Source: a virus. From it: 41,815 bases of DNA. This document shows positions 13,798 to 21,752 of the stretch, in pieces. The notes under the pieces are model-generated. The model was not told the origin of the DNA, made no database searches, and saw only the letters and a list, made by a program, of their open reading frames with translations. The number at the start of each line of letters is the position of its first letter. Position 1 is the first letter of the stretch. The stretch is taken from positions 1 to 41,815 of the IMG/VR virus record IMGVR_UViG_3300023184_005978. One strand, 5' to 3'. Both the position numbers and the translations under genes were made by a program.

Positions 13798-16256
13798 TCG
13801 CCCGTCCCCAAGCCTTGCCGGTTAATTTCGGAGGTATACCCGACGACATTCGTGCCCACCCAGACTGGGTTTTGTGGGGCTACATCTTTGAAGACGGTGT
13901 CTGGAAGAAGATGCCTTATCAACTCAACGGCGATAGAGCATCAACAAGTGACCCAAAGACTTGGACCAGTTTTGAAGAGGTTTGGGATTACGCAATGCTC
14001 AACCCAGCATATGGCGTTGGCATAGTACTCACCCAAAACATCGATGGCATTGACCTGGATGATTGCCGTGATGAGAGTACTGGTGAACTTACAGAAATTG
14101 CCAACAAAACTTTAAGCCAAGTTGATGGCTACGCCGAGGTCAGTCCATCAGGAACAGGTATCAAGCTGTTCACGATTTCCAACTTGGCTGCTTCTTCACA
14201 AGTAAAGGGCGTCAAAGACAACCTTGGTGAGCAAGAAACGCAAATCGACATTGAGCTGTACAAGCACGGCACTGGGCGTTACTTCACGGTCACAGGTCAT
14301 GCACTTAACGGCCACAATGCGTTGCCGATGTTTGAGCAAGACGTTGGCTGGCTTGCAAGCATGACGGGTGAACAAAAAAACACAGATGTCATTGGAACCG
14401 ACGATGAGATGGCATTGGCTAATCTCAAAGCACCCATCGAGGGCTGGGACGCTGATCGCATCAGGGATGAAATCGCGCCATACCTTGACCAGTCGATGCA
14501 CTACAACGAATGGCTCAAAGTTGGCCAAGCACTGCATCACCAGTTCGATGGCGGTGACGAAGGCTTGGAGCTTTGGCATGAGATGTTTGCTCAGTCACCC
14601 AAGAAAAACCCAAACCGTAACTACGAAGATAACAAGTGGAAGTCTTTCAATTGCAAAAAATCTACAGGTGTCGTGACCCTTGGCTGGATCATTAAGATCA
14701 CAAAGGTTGCGCGCGAGGATGCTCAAGAGCAGCAAAAGCGGGATGCCGTCGAACTTTCAAAAAAACTGATCGAAGACTGTACCGATGACATGGCGCTTCG
14801 CACCAAAGTCGCCAAGGCTATTTGTCTAGATAAGCACCTTGATGTAAACCAAAAAGAAATATTGGTGGCCACTTGGAACGTGAAGCACAAAGCGCTTACA
14901 GGCGCGAAGCTGCCAACTAAAACAGTTCGCGAACTGCTTGGTGTTAACTCCCAGGTTGTGCCAACTGGTGGCTCATCAAATGCACCTGCTTGGGTAAAGC
15001 CATGGGTCTATGTGACTGACGTTGATAAGTTTCTCAACCTTGAATCCAAACAAGAGGTCACCAGCAAGGGTTTTAAAGGTATGTACAACCGATACATGCC
15101 AACCAACTTTTTTGGTGTTCGTGAGCAAGCTGATTTGTTTGCGCTTGAAGAGTGGCGCATTCCAGTTGCTGCTCACAAATCCTATATGCCGGCTTGCGGC
15201 TCAATGTTCACCCTGTTTGGAAAGCTCTGGGTCAATCTGTACCGCGTTGGCTCGGAGCCAGAGATGCCCGCGCAACTCAGTGCAGAAAACCTAGAAGCCA
15301 TTGAGCTTGTTCAAAACCATTTCACAAAGTACATCAAGAATGAGCGGGAGAGGGGCATCTTCATGTCATGGGTCGCCCATAACGTGCAGCGCCCAGGTGT
15401 GAAGATTCGCTGGACTCCCTATCTGCATGGACCGCCTGGTGACGGCAAAAGCTTCTTTGGTGAGTTGCTTGGCCACTGCATGGGCGGTCAAAACGTGCGC
15501 TCCCTTAATGGCTCGACGCTTGAGAGCAACTTCACCGATTGGGCGATGGGCTACGCCCTCACAACCATTGAAGAGATGAAGCAGCACGGTCATAACCGGT
15601 TTGATGTGATGAACCGCTTGAAGCCTTTCATCACAAACACTGAAGTTGAAATTCATCCAAAGGGCAAGCCCAGCTATGTGGCGCCTAACTCAACGAATTA
15701 CTTGGTGCTTTCAAACTATTTGGATGGCGCTCCAGTTGAGGACGATGATCGGCGGTTCATGTTCATCAGCTCATCCATTGGGCTTGCCGAGGTTAAGCGC
15801 ATGACCGATGAGGGGTACTACAAGAAGCTTTTCATTGCGATTCAAAACAATGCGGGTGCACTGCGCCAATGGTTCTTAAGCTATCCCTTGCATGAGGAGT
15901 TCAAAGCCGATGGACGGGCTCCACACACTGCCACTAAAGACACGGTGGTTGAGATGAGTAAGTCCGAGTTGGACATCTTGACCGAGGAGTTGATTGAGGG
16001 TGGTGCGGTTGGTGTTCACAAACAGGTTGTTTCATCACAGCACCTTTCAAGAGCCCTTCGGGCGAAGACTGATGAACCATTTCAGACCACTCGGGTCAAC
16101 CGAATGTTGACCGCCAAAGGGTTCAGATTCCTGACAAGAAAGTGGTGGAACGGTGAGGCATGTCGAGTCTGGACGCTGCAAGGCGAGGACATGTCTGTCG
16201 ATGAGGCGATCAAGTTACTTGATTCAACCACCGGCATGGATTTTTTAGGAGTCTAA
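13794..16256 (+). CDS. Primase-polymerase/helicase (PriCT_2 and DUF5906 type)
   Basis: The 820-residue protein has the layout of NrS-1-like phage primase-helicases. Residues 1-190 form a prim-pol domain with the metal-binding GIDLDD (85-90) and SPSGTGIK (117-124). About 215-290 is a primase C-terminal (PriCT_2) domain with WLKVGQALHHQF. The C-terminal superfamily 3-like helicase has Walker A GPPGDGKS (546-553), an acidic TTIEEMKQ as Walker B, and a later sensor/arginine region (EDDDRRFMFI). In the prim-pol motif, a histidine is usual where Lys124 stands, so primase activity is less certain than helicase. It precedes the iteron cluster, where it could open the origin. Confidence 0.92.
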   Translation: MIARPQALPVNFGGIPDDIRAHPDWVLWGYIFEDGVWKKMPYQLNGDRASTSDPKTWTSFEEVWDYAMLNPAYGVGIVLTQNIDGIDLDDCRDESTGELTEIANKTLSQVDGYAEVSPSGTGIKLFTISNLAASSQVKGVKDNLGEQETQIDIELYKHGTGRYFTVTGHALNGHNALPMFEQDVGWLASMTGEQKNTDVIGTDDEMALANLKAPIEGWDADRIRDEIAPYLDQSMHYNEWLKVGQALHHQFDGGDEGLELWHEMFAQSPKKNPNRNYEDNKWKSFNCKKSTGVVTLGWIIKITKVAREDAQEQQKRDAVELSKKLIEDCTDDMALRTKVAKAICLDKHLDVNQKEILVATWNVKHKALTGAKLPTKTVRELLGVNSQVVPTGGSSNAPAWVKPWVYVTDVDKFLNLESKQEVTSKGFKGMYNRYMPTNFFGVREQADLFALEEWRIPVAAHKSYMPACGSMFTLFGKLWVNLYRVGSEPEMPAQLSAENLEAIELVQNHFTKYIKNERERGIFMSWVAHNVQRPGVKIRWTPYLHGPPGDGKSFFGELLGHCMGGQNVRSLNGSTLESNFTDWAMGYALTTIEEMKQHGHNRFDVMNRLKPFITNTEVEIHPKGKPSYVAPNSTNYLVLSNYLDGAPVEDDDRRFMFISSSIGLAEVKRMTDEGYYKKLFIAIQNNAGALRQWFLSYPLHEEFKADGRAPHTATKDTVVEMSKSELDILTEELIEGGAVGVHKQVVSSQHLSRALRAKTDEPFQTTRVNRMLTAKGFRFLTRKWWNGEACRVWTLQGEDMSVDEAIKLLDSTTGMDFLGV

Positions 16257-16340
16257 CTTGTCAGCGACTCAACTTGTCAGACATCTTGTCAGAGCACCTT
16301 TTCAGAAGAGAAATGCTTATTTCCTGACAAGCCTGACAAG
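16257..16340. repeat. Iteron cluster CTTGTCAG/CTGACAAG, candidate replication origin
   Basis: The 164-base gap after the primase gene has CTTGTCAG at 16257-16264, 16273-16280 and 16285-16292, and the reverse form CTGACAAG at 16324-16331 and 16333-16340. More copies lie nearby: CTGACAAG at 16131-16138 inside the primase gene and a 7-of-8 match at 16428-16435. An A/T-rich stretch at about 16366-16394 could be the unwinding element. Iterons, an A/T stretch and a neighbouring helicase gene fit a phage origin. The copies may instead be operators or pair as hairpins. Confidence 0.6.
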
Positions 16341-16420
16341 TTTTACAGGTTGCTCACATGTAGTAACTTTTTTTCCCAAAACAAAAAATACATATGTTGA
16401 CGACTTGAAAGGCCCTTGAC

Positions 16421-16696
16421 ATGTCTGGTTGTCAGGAAATCGATGTTGAAAGGTATTTGGTCAAGCGCGTTAAAGCGCTGGGTGGCCAATGTTTTAAATG
16501 GGTCAGTCCGGGTCATGCCGGTGTACCCGATCGAATTGGTGTATTGCCACAAGGGCAGGTGTTCTTTGTGGAGGTTAAGCGGCCAGGCGCTAAGCCGACA
16601 AAGCTGCAACTTCACACCTTGGAAGTTTTAACGCGGTTGGGCTGCCGAGCAGTCTGGCTAGATTCAAAGGAGGCAGTTGATGAATTTCTCACCTAG
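16421..16696 (+). CDS. VRR-NUC domain nuclease
   Basis: This 91-residue protein is a stand-alone VRR-NUC domain. Conserved features are GVPDRIG (34-40; the PD), then FFVEVKRPG (48-56; Glu51-x-Lys53), an alpha/beta body and a terminal helix. Such phage enzymes cut branched DNA or Holliday junctions. It precedes the SNF2-type helicase with a 17-base overlap, a pairing common in phages. No strong ribosome site is visible at ATG, and one iteron-like sequence lies within the first codons. Confidence 0.93.
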   Translation: MSGCQEIDVERYLVKRVKALGGQCFKWVSPGHAGVPDRIGVLPQGQVFFVEVKRPGAKPTKLQLHTLEVLTRLGCRAVWLDSKEAVDEFLT

Positions 16697-17978
16697 GCCG
16701 TATCAGAGCTTGGCTGTAAAACGGATGGTCGATCAGCCAGCACATCTTTTGGCGCTCAGGATGGGTGCCGGCAAAACTGTGATCATGTTGCTTGCCATTA
16801 AAGCCATGAAGGCTAAAAAGGTCTTGGTTGTTGCTCCCAAACGGGTTGCCGAACTGGTTTGGCATACCGAGGCAGCAAAGTGGAATCAGACTAAGCACTT
16901 CAAAGTTCAGCGTGTACTTGGTAACGCTGCAGCCAGAAAAAAAGCTTTGGCTGCTGATGCGGATATTTATGTCATCAACCGTGAGAACTTCAGTTGGTTG
17001 GTGGGGGAGCTACCAAATTGGCCATTTGATTGTGTCGTGATCGATGAGAACAGGGGTTTCAAGGATCGCTCCAGTAAAAGCTGGAAGTCACTCAAAAGTG
17101 TCAGGGACAAGACTAAGCGTTTGTACATCCTGAGCGGAACCCCAGCGCCGAACTCATTGCTAGAGCTTTGGCCACAGATCAGCATGCTTGACTGGGGTAG
17201 GCGCCTTGGCCGCTCACTCACTGCTTACCGGGACAAATGGTTTGTGCCTGATAAGCGAAACGGACATGTTGTTTATTCCTGGTCGCTTAAAACAGGTGCA
17301 GCGCAAGAAATTCATGCCGCCGTGGCCGACATCATGCTCAGCGTTGAAAGTGACATCGTTTTGCCAGATCGGATCGACAACGTTGTGTCGGTGAGCTTTG
17401 ACATGACCGAGTACGAAGAGATGAAAGAAGAGATGATGGTCGAGGACATCGTTGCGGTTTCCGCGGGCGTCCTGGCCGGCAAGCTGGCCCAGATGGCAAA
17501 CGGGGCGGTCTACAACGAGAGCAGGGCTGTTAGGCATATTCACGATGCAAAGCTTGATGCCTTGGAGGAGATCGTTGACCAGGGCGAGCCAGTTCTTTGC
17601 TTAACCAGCTTTCAACACGACCAGGCTCGAATCCTGGAGCGGTTTCCAGAAGCCGTGGTGTTTGACGGAGAGCCATCTTTAAAAGCTTGGCAAAAAGGTT
17701 TAGTTCCTCTGCTCTTAATGCACCCAGCCTCTGGTGGCCATGGCGTTGATGGCCTTCAGGTGGGCGGCAATGTGATTGTTTGGTTTGGCTTGCCTTTTAG
17801 CCTGGACTTGTATGAGCAAGCAAATGCCAGATTGCACAGAACGGGTCAAAAGAATGGGGTTGTGGTTCACCACCTGGTGGCCATCGACACGATTGATGAA
17901 CAAATTATGGAAGTGCTTGCGACCAAAGGTGACATGCAGCAAGCGCTTTTGGATGCCGTAAAAAAGGAATTCGCATGA
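16680..17978 (+). CDS. SNF2-type superfamily 2 DNA helicase
   Basis: The 432-residue protein has motif I LRMGAGKT (26-33), motif II VVIDENR (119-125), motif III SGTPAPN (152-158), and the C-terminal motif VI ARLHRTGQ (383-390). Motif II reads DENR rather than the DEAH/DESH usual in the family. ATG at 16680 is preceded by a strong AAAGGAGG site; a TTG one codon earlier is less likely. It may remodel branched DNA or act with the VRR-NUC nuclease encoded upstream. It overlaps the next gene by ATGA. Confidence 0.92.
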   Translation: MNFSPRPYQSLAVKRMVDQPAHLLALRMGAGKTVIMLLAIKAMKAKKVLVVAPKRVAELVWHTEAAKWNQTKHFKVQRVLGNAAARKKALAADADIYVINRENFSWLVGELPNWPFDCVVIDENRGFKDRSSKSWKSLKSVRDKTKRLYILSGTPAPNSLLELWPQISMLDWGRRLGRSLTAYRDKWFVPDKRNGHVVYSWSLKTGAAQEIHAAVADIMLSVESDIVLPDRIDNVVSVSFDMTEYEEMKEEMMVEDIVAVSAGVLAGKLAQMANGAVYNESRAVRHIHDAKLDALEEIVDQGEPVLCLTSFQHDQARILERFPEAVVFDGEPSLKAWQKGLVPLLLMHPASGGHGVDGLQVGGNVIVWFGLPFSLDLYEQANARLHRTGQKNGVVVHHLVAIDTIDEQIMEVLATKGDMQQALLDAVKKEFA

Positions 17979-18466
17979 CTACAAAAGAGAGAATGGTTCG
18001 CAGCCAGACTTCAAGCAACCTTGGCGAAGCTGTCAACGGTGAGTTTGGCGACATCGACATTGTCAGAGCGACTGGGATGGTTGGGCAGTCCAATCCGATT
18101 GGTGTGAGTCTGTGGCGGCTTAAGTACGCGGGTGATTCAGCCGAGTTTCCCAAAGTCGTCACGGCCCTTGCTGAAATGCTGGCCAAGCGAAATGTTAAAT
18201 ACACAGATGCCTTGCTTTTGGCATTCAACGCTGTAAAGCACTATGTTGATGATGTTTGCAAGCCTTGTGTCGGCAGGGGCTACGACATCATTCCAGGCAC
18301 ACCAGTTCTAAGCGACCAGATTTGCACGCATTGCCGAGGGGCTGGGAGAGCACCCTTTGAGCACACAGGCGACGAGTCGGAGTGGCTTGAGGTGACCATC
18401 TCCCGGATGGAAAGGGAAGTTGCCGGGGCTGTGATGAAGAAGTTGGCTGCCGAGTTGGATTTTTAA
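17975..18466 (+). CDS. Zinc-finger protein, Q antiterminator candidate
   Basis: The 163-residue protein has a helical N-terminal half and a DnaJ-like zinc module: CKPCVGRGYD, 13 residues later CTHCRGAGR. This pattern appears in lambda-Q/Q21-like antitermination proteins, and this gene is the last in the rightward early operon, as Q is. Downstream lies a cargo block and then a promoter with two terminators close behind it. The DNA-binding and RNA polymerase contacts of Q cannot be read here, so other zinc-finger early proteins remain possible. Confidence 0.45.
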   Translation: MTTKERMVRSQTSSNLGEAVNGEFGDIDIVRATGMVGQSNPIGVSLWRLKYAGDSAEFPKVVTALAEMLAKRNVKYTDALLLAFNAVKHYVDDVCKPCVGRGYDIIPGTPVLSDQICTHCRGAGRAPFEHTGDESEWLEVTISRMEREVAGAVMKKLAAELDF

Positions 18467-18478
18467 GTCTGAGCCACC

Positions 18479-18540
18479 GCAGATTTTTTTCCGTACCGCA
18501 ATTGCGGTGACAACCTCTCGTAAATCTGCTTTATTTTTTA
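18479..18540. terminator. Nested inverted repeats between convergent genes
   Basis: GCAGATTT (18479-18486) pairs with AAATCTGC (18522-18529). Inside it is the perfect 14-base palindrome ACCGCAATTGCGGT (18495-18508). A T-rich run follows on the plus strand (18530-18540), and an A-run on the left gives T on the minus strand. It lies between the stops of the 17975 and 18549 genes and likely ends transcription from both sides. Confidence 0.55.
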
Positions 18541-18548
18541 TGGTGCAT

Positions 18549-19376
18549 TTATTTTGCTGGCTCAATAAAATTTTTGTTAGCAGCAATTTTATAAAACAAC
18601 TGCTGTACAGCTACAGGAAATTCTTGAGCAGCTTTAAGGCAACTTTGCGTACCTTCCATAGTTGAAGTTGCAAATTGGTGAGAATGCGAATAGTTAATTT
18701 TTCTCCCACTTTCAAGTTTCAAGTCTAGCTCTAGATCCCAACTTCCGCTTGGAAATGTAGAAGATGAAATTCTTTTGATATCAGCAGTTAACAACGTACC
18801 TTGTTCTGAATACAAATCCGCTGCTTGTAGCTCTGAATTAAAAGCATTTTCAATAAATTTGTTTATAGGAATATTTTGAGCAGAAACGTATATTGGGTTT
18901 GTAGACAAGCGACAGTTGATTGACAAAGATTCAGGCTCTGAAAATGAAACAAAGCGCATTTTTGGAAAAGTTCCATTTTTTAAAAGTACGCCATTTAAGT
19001 CGGAAACCTTATATTGGACAGGGGAAATTTTTGCTGCATTTTCTAATCGAAAGGCGTAATTCTGTTTGGAAACTCGTTGAACGGGTACCCCGTCTTCTAA
19101 AACAGGTTTGAATTGGCACTTAACTAATGCGCTCCTTGCAGCTTCGTCCAAGCGTCTAAAACCAGACGATTTTTCAACTTCAGCGCTGATCACTTTTCCA
19201 TCAGTCCCCACTAAGTACCTAAGAGTTACCGTACCTTCTTCCTCTAGCCTTTTTGATGCGCTTGGATAATCTGGCCCGACACATTTTGGTTGTGTTTCAG
19301 GTACTGTCTGTCCAATGGCCGTCAAAGCCCAAAAATTGCTTGCTAAAACTAGCAAAAGATAAAACAGTTTTTTCAT
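18549..19376 (-). CDS. Secreted protein with TonB C-terminal-like domain
   Basis: The 275-residue protein starts with a signal peptide (MKKLFYLLLVLASNFWALTA-IGQ). Residues about 30-115 match the TonB C-terminal fold: YPSASKRLEEEGTVTLRYLV, DGKVISAEVEKSSGFRRLD, and KCQFKPVLEDGVPVQ. There is no proline-rich spanning part, so it is not a normal TonB. The C-terminal 150 residues (beta-rich) are not recognised. It is the last gene of a four-gene cargo operon. I infer a periplasmic or envelope protein of the lysogen; function unknown. Confidence 0.75.
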   Translation of the reverse strand: MKKLFYLLLVLASNFWALTAIGQTVPETQPKCVGPDYPSASKRLEEEGTVTLRYLVGTDGKVISAEVEKSSGFRRLDEAARSALVKCQFKPVLEDGVPVQRVSKQNYAFRLENAAKISPVQYKVSDLNGVLLKNGTFPKMRFVSFSEPESLSINCRLSTNPIYVSAQNIPINKFIENAFNSELQAADLYSEQGTLLTADIKRISSSTFPSGSWDLELDLKLESGRKINYSHSHQFATSTMEGTQSCLKAAQEFPVAVQQLFYKIAANKNFIEPAK

Positions 19377-19386
19377 TTCTAAATTC

Positions 19387-20196
19387 TCACAATTCCAAGT
19401 TTTTTTCAGGCAGGCTACATGCCGTAATTAGTGTTAAAGTTTTTTCATCACTAGCTTTTGATATTGGTTTAATCAAAGATAAGGAAGAGTTAAAAATTTG
19501 AATAGGTATTGATTCTTTGTACTCTTTAAAAGCAAGCGTTCTAAGATCAAAGGTTCGATAAGGATAGGTTGCTGTTTGATGGATAAGTTCTTTGTTTAAA
19601 GATTTCAATCTTGCGATATTCCCATCAGCAAGTCTTCTCATTTCCTGAAATGCTAGATTACTTGCGCAAAAAAACTCTTCCGTCTGGAGGACTTCACATT
19701 CATAAAAAAAGTTTGGATTGAATTTGTTGTAAAGCTCAACTACAAGCAATTTAAACTCTTCAGATTGAAGAAAATTCTGTTCTTGTTGAAATAATCCCAG
19801 CCGGAAAATATTCTGACTTTTATTTACCCTCACTAAGTAAAGTGTTGCAGGTATTTTTATTGAGCTGGATTCTTTAGCCCTATCACTAAATTCTTCAGCC
19901 AGTAATTCATTTGCGTTTTGACGTAAAACTTCAATTGCATCGTTAATTGAAATTGAAAAAAATTCACGATTTCCGTTGTAACGTCTATTTTGAAAAAAGT
20001 TGTGAGCGTAAGCTTCTAGTCCAGCTGGATCACGGCACTCCAGTTGGTATTCGATACAAAATTCAATCGGAACCCCGGTAGCAAGGGAGAGTTCTTTGAC
20101 TCGGCCTTCAACTGTGTTTAATGTGTAGCCGATTTTTAGTAGGCCAGGCATTGCTGGGTTACTCAATACATACACACGGCCTACAGGAGCTTTCAT
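19387..20196 (-). CDS. GIY-YIG-like (T5orf172 type) protein
   Basis: The 269-residue protein begins with GRVYVLSNP (6-14) and LLKIGYT (19-25), the degenerate GIY...YIG of the T5orf172/MUG113 family. It also has Arg32 in GRVKEL and Glu61 in GLEAYAH as likely catalytic residues. Residues about 110-269 are not recognised. Related domains occur in DNA nucleases and in phage anti-phage cargo. It is cytoplasmic-looking, in contrast to its three envelope-type neighbours, and sits ten bases before the TonB-domain gene. Confidence 0.8.
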   Translation of the reverse strand: MKAPVGRVYVLSNPAMPGLLKIGYTLNTVEGRVKELSLATGVPIEFCIEYQLECRDPAGLEAYAHNFFQNRRYNGNREFFSISINDAIEVLRQNANELLAEEFSDRAKESSSIKIPATLYLVRVNKSQNIFRLGLFQQEQNFLQSEEFKLLVVELYNKFNPNFFYECEVLQTEEFFCASNLAFQEMRRLADGNIARLKSLNKELIHQTATYPYRTFDLRTLAFKEYKESIPIQIFNSSLSLIKPISKASDEKTLTLITACSLPEKNLEL

Positions 20197-20219
20197 TTTT
20201 TAAAGGATTTGTTTTTTTG

Positions 20220-21053
20220 TTACAAAGGTCGCTTTAGTTCATCTAAAAGCGCCACATTTGAATGTAGATATATTTCTTTTTCAAACGTCGAATCCGAGCG
20301 GTAGTGGCTCGTTGAAGTACCTCCCCCGTCGTAGTTAAAGACTGAATAGATGGCAAACTCGTTTGTGCGTTTAATGTGAATGCCGTAAAGGTTATCCGGT
20401 CGTGAACGGTAAATCATTTTCACTGCGAAGAAATCGTTGTCTAGCATTCCAGTTTCTTTGTCGCGCATGGTGTAGTAAGCATCCATGGCTTGGTCTGTTC
20501 GCATAATTAACTTCGTATCTTCAATTCGTTCTACGTATTCCAATAAATGCTCAAGCTTGTCTGGAACATGTTCAGCAGTAAAGTTAAAATCAATTTGGTA
20601 TTTCGCATCCTGCCAAGATGCGTTACTTTGGAGGGAAAGGGCAACGAAAGTAGCGAGATCTCTATAATTTGCTTCAAGTTTCTCGTAGCTGTTCCACGAA
20701 ACTGCATCTGGATACAAAACATACTCTTTTGAACCAATGGTGTCGAAGTCTGCGTAAAACGGATATTCTTTACTCAACTCTGACAACCTTTTATTGATCT
20801 CCTCCAGACGCCAAGACTTAAAGGAATTGAACTCTGAGCAAAGTTCTTTATACAGCTTGACATAGCGCTGGGGATCTCGCCAAATTAGTATGTTTGCTAG
20901 TTCTCGGCGCAAAGTAAACAGGTAATTTGCTCGATCTATTGCTTGGTTCTTCTCCATTTCCTTGATCTCAGGCTGAGCTGCCTTAGCAAACAACTTGAAT
21001 CCCAAAAAGAAGCCGACTACAAGCGCAACGAGTCCAACGAAAAAAAGCTCCAT
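20220..21053 (-). CDS. Membrane-anchored protein of unknown function
   Basis: The 277-residue protein has one N-terminal membrane helix (ELFFVGLVALVVGFFLGFKL, residues 2-21). A charged helical linker, probable coiled coil (about 25-110), and a C-terminal mixed region with strands (VKMIYRSRP, IHIKRTNEFAIYSVF) follow. The family is not recognised. An upstream GTG adds three residues, but ATG at 21053 is well placed behind GGAAGG. It is second in the cargo operon, between a lipoprotein and the GIY-YIG-like gene, and would anchor a cytoplasmic or periplasmic domain at the inner membrane. Confidence 0.7.
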   Translation of the reverse strand: MELFFVGLVALVVGFFLGFKLFAKAAQPEIKEMEKNQAIDRANYLFTLRRELANILIWRDPQRYVKLYKELCSEFNSFKSWRLEEINKRLSELSKEYPFYADFDTIGSKEYVLYPDAVSWNSYEKLEANYRDLATFVALSLQSNASWQDAKYQIDFNFTAEHVPDKLEHLLEYVERIEDTKLIMRTDQAMDAYYTMRDKETGMLDNDFFAVKMIYRSRPDNLYGIHIKRTNEFAIYSVFNYDGGGTSTSHYRSDSTFEKEIYLHSNVALLDELKRPL

Positions 21054-21085
21054 TAGAGACACCTTCCGAGCATTTAAAAATTATG

Positions 21086-21448
21086 TCAATTACAAATGGA
21101 TTGATATTGGCCAGAAGCTGCGTTGTATGTTGTTGTGCAACGAACTGGTTGAGGTAAAGTTGGCAAAGGTGCAGCAGGGGCATAAGTTCTTTGGCCAGCT
21201 TGTAATAGTTGCAATGAATTGCCAAGACCTTGAAGAGCAGCAGCCCTTGCTTGAACATATTCCCTTGTTGTGCAATGTGTGACCCCCCTTTTGTCTAGTT
21301 CGTTTTTGAGGTCAGGGTGCATGAACATTGGATTAAGCGGGGCAGAATAATTATCGCAAAGGATGGAACTGGAGGTTGTTTTGATTTGCTCTGGCGTTAA
21401 CGCGCAACCAGACAAACAAGCAATAAGAGCAAGGGTGTAGATTTTCAT
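21086..21448 (-). CDS. Small lipoprotein
   Basis: The 120-residue protein has a lipoprotein signal: MKIYTLALIACLSGC, with lipobox L-S-G-C and Cys15 as the lipidated residue. The mature part holds four more cysteines, an Ala/Leu/Gln-rich helix and a proline segment. No family was recognised. It is the first gene of the cargo operon, about 20 bases from the predicted start of transcription. A role in changing the lysogen's surface is possible but not shown. Rz1-type spanin is unlikely, because no lysis partner lies nearby. Confidence 0.75.
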   Translation of the reverse strand: MKIYTLALIACLSGCALTPEQIKTTSSSILCDNYSAPLNPMFMHPDLKNELDKRGVTHCTTREYVQARAAALQGLGNSLQLLQAGQRTYAPAAPLPTLPQPVRCTTTYNAASGQYQSICN

Positions 21449-21475
21449 TTGTAGCTCTCTTTTTTTGATAACTTA

Positions 21476-21504
21476 AACATATTGTTTCAATTACTATAAG
21501 TCAA
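21476..21504 (-). promoter_or_regulatory. Predicted promoter of the cargo operon
   Basis: On the minus strand TTGACT (21499-21504) and TATGTT (21476-21481) are separated by exactly 17 bases. Transcription would start near 21469, giving a leader of about 20 bases before the lipoprotein ATG with a GAGAG ribosome site. It points away from the late operon, so the block can be expressed in the lysogen. Confidence 0.6.
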
Positions 21505-21617
21505 CGTTGCCTTAAATCAAAATGCTGGCATTTATGGCGGGTTCAATTGTTTTGGATGTTGTGGGCTCGCCATTTGAAACCAGGGCTTTCAAATCGCTAT
21601 TTTCAGGTCGTTTCACC

Positions 21618-21646
21618 CTTGACCGTACGATTTCATTTCTGTTAAA
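21618..21646 (+). promoter_or_regulatory. Candidate late promoter
   Basis: TTGACC (21618-21623), 17 bases, then TTAAAT (21641-21646) on the plus strand. The expected start near 21653 is only about 35 bases before two tandem terminators, an arrangement like lambda pR' with tR'. This is the only candidate promoter I found in the 304-base gap at 21449-21752 that would drive the late genes. The hexamers are moderate. Confidence 0.4.
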
Positions 21647-21686
21647 TTTCCCCGCAGGAGAGCCGCGTCTGCAGAACTCCCTAGTT

Positions 21687-21709
21687 GCCGCCTAACCAGC
21701 GGCTTTTTT
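21687..21709 (+). terminator. First of two tandem terminators before the late genes
   Basis: GCCGC-(CTAACCA)-GCGGC hairpin at 21687-21703 followed by six T (21704-21709). It stands shortly after the candidate late promoter and before the first late gene. Confidence 0.7.
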
Positions 21710-21712
21710 ATG

Positions 21713-21735
21713 GCCGCCTTTTGGGCGGCTTTGTC
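21713..21735 (+). terminator. Second tandem terminator before the late genes
   Basis: GCCGCC (21713-21718), a short T-rich loop and GGCGGC (21724-21729), followed by TTTGT. It begins four bases after the first terminator's T-run. The T-run is weaker than that of the first one. Confidence 0.55.
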
Positions 21736-21752
21736 GTTTCTGGAGCGCGACG

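Noticed and set aside
21086-21448. Rz1-like spanin
   Set aside because: It has a lipobox, but it lies 19 kb from the lysis genes, on the other strand and inside the cargo operon.
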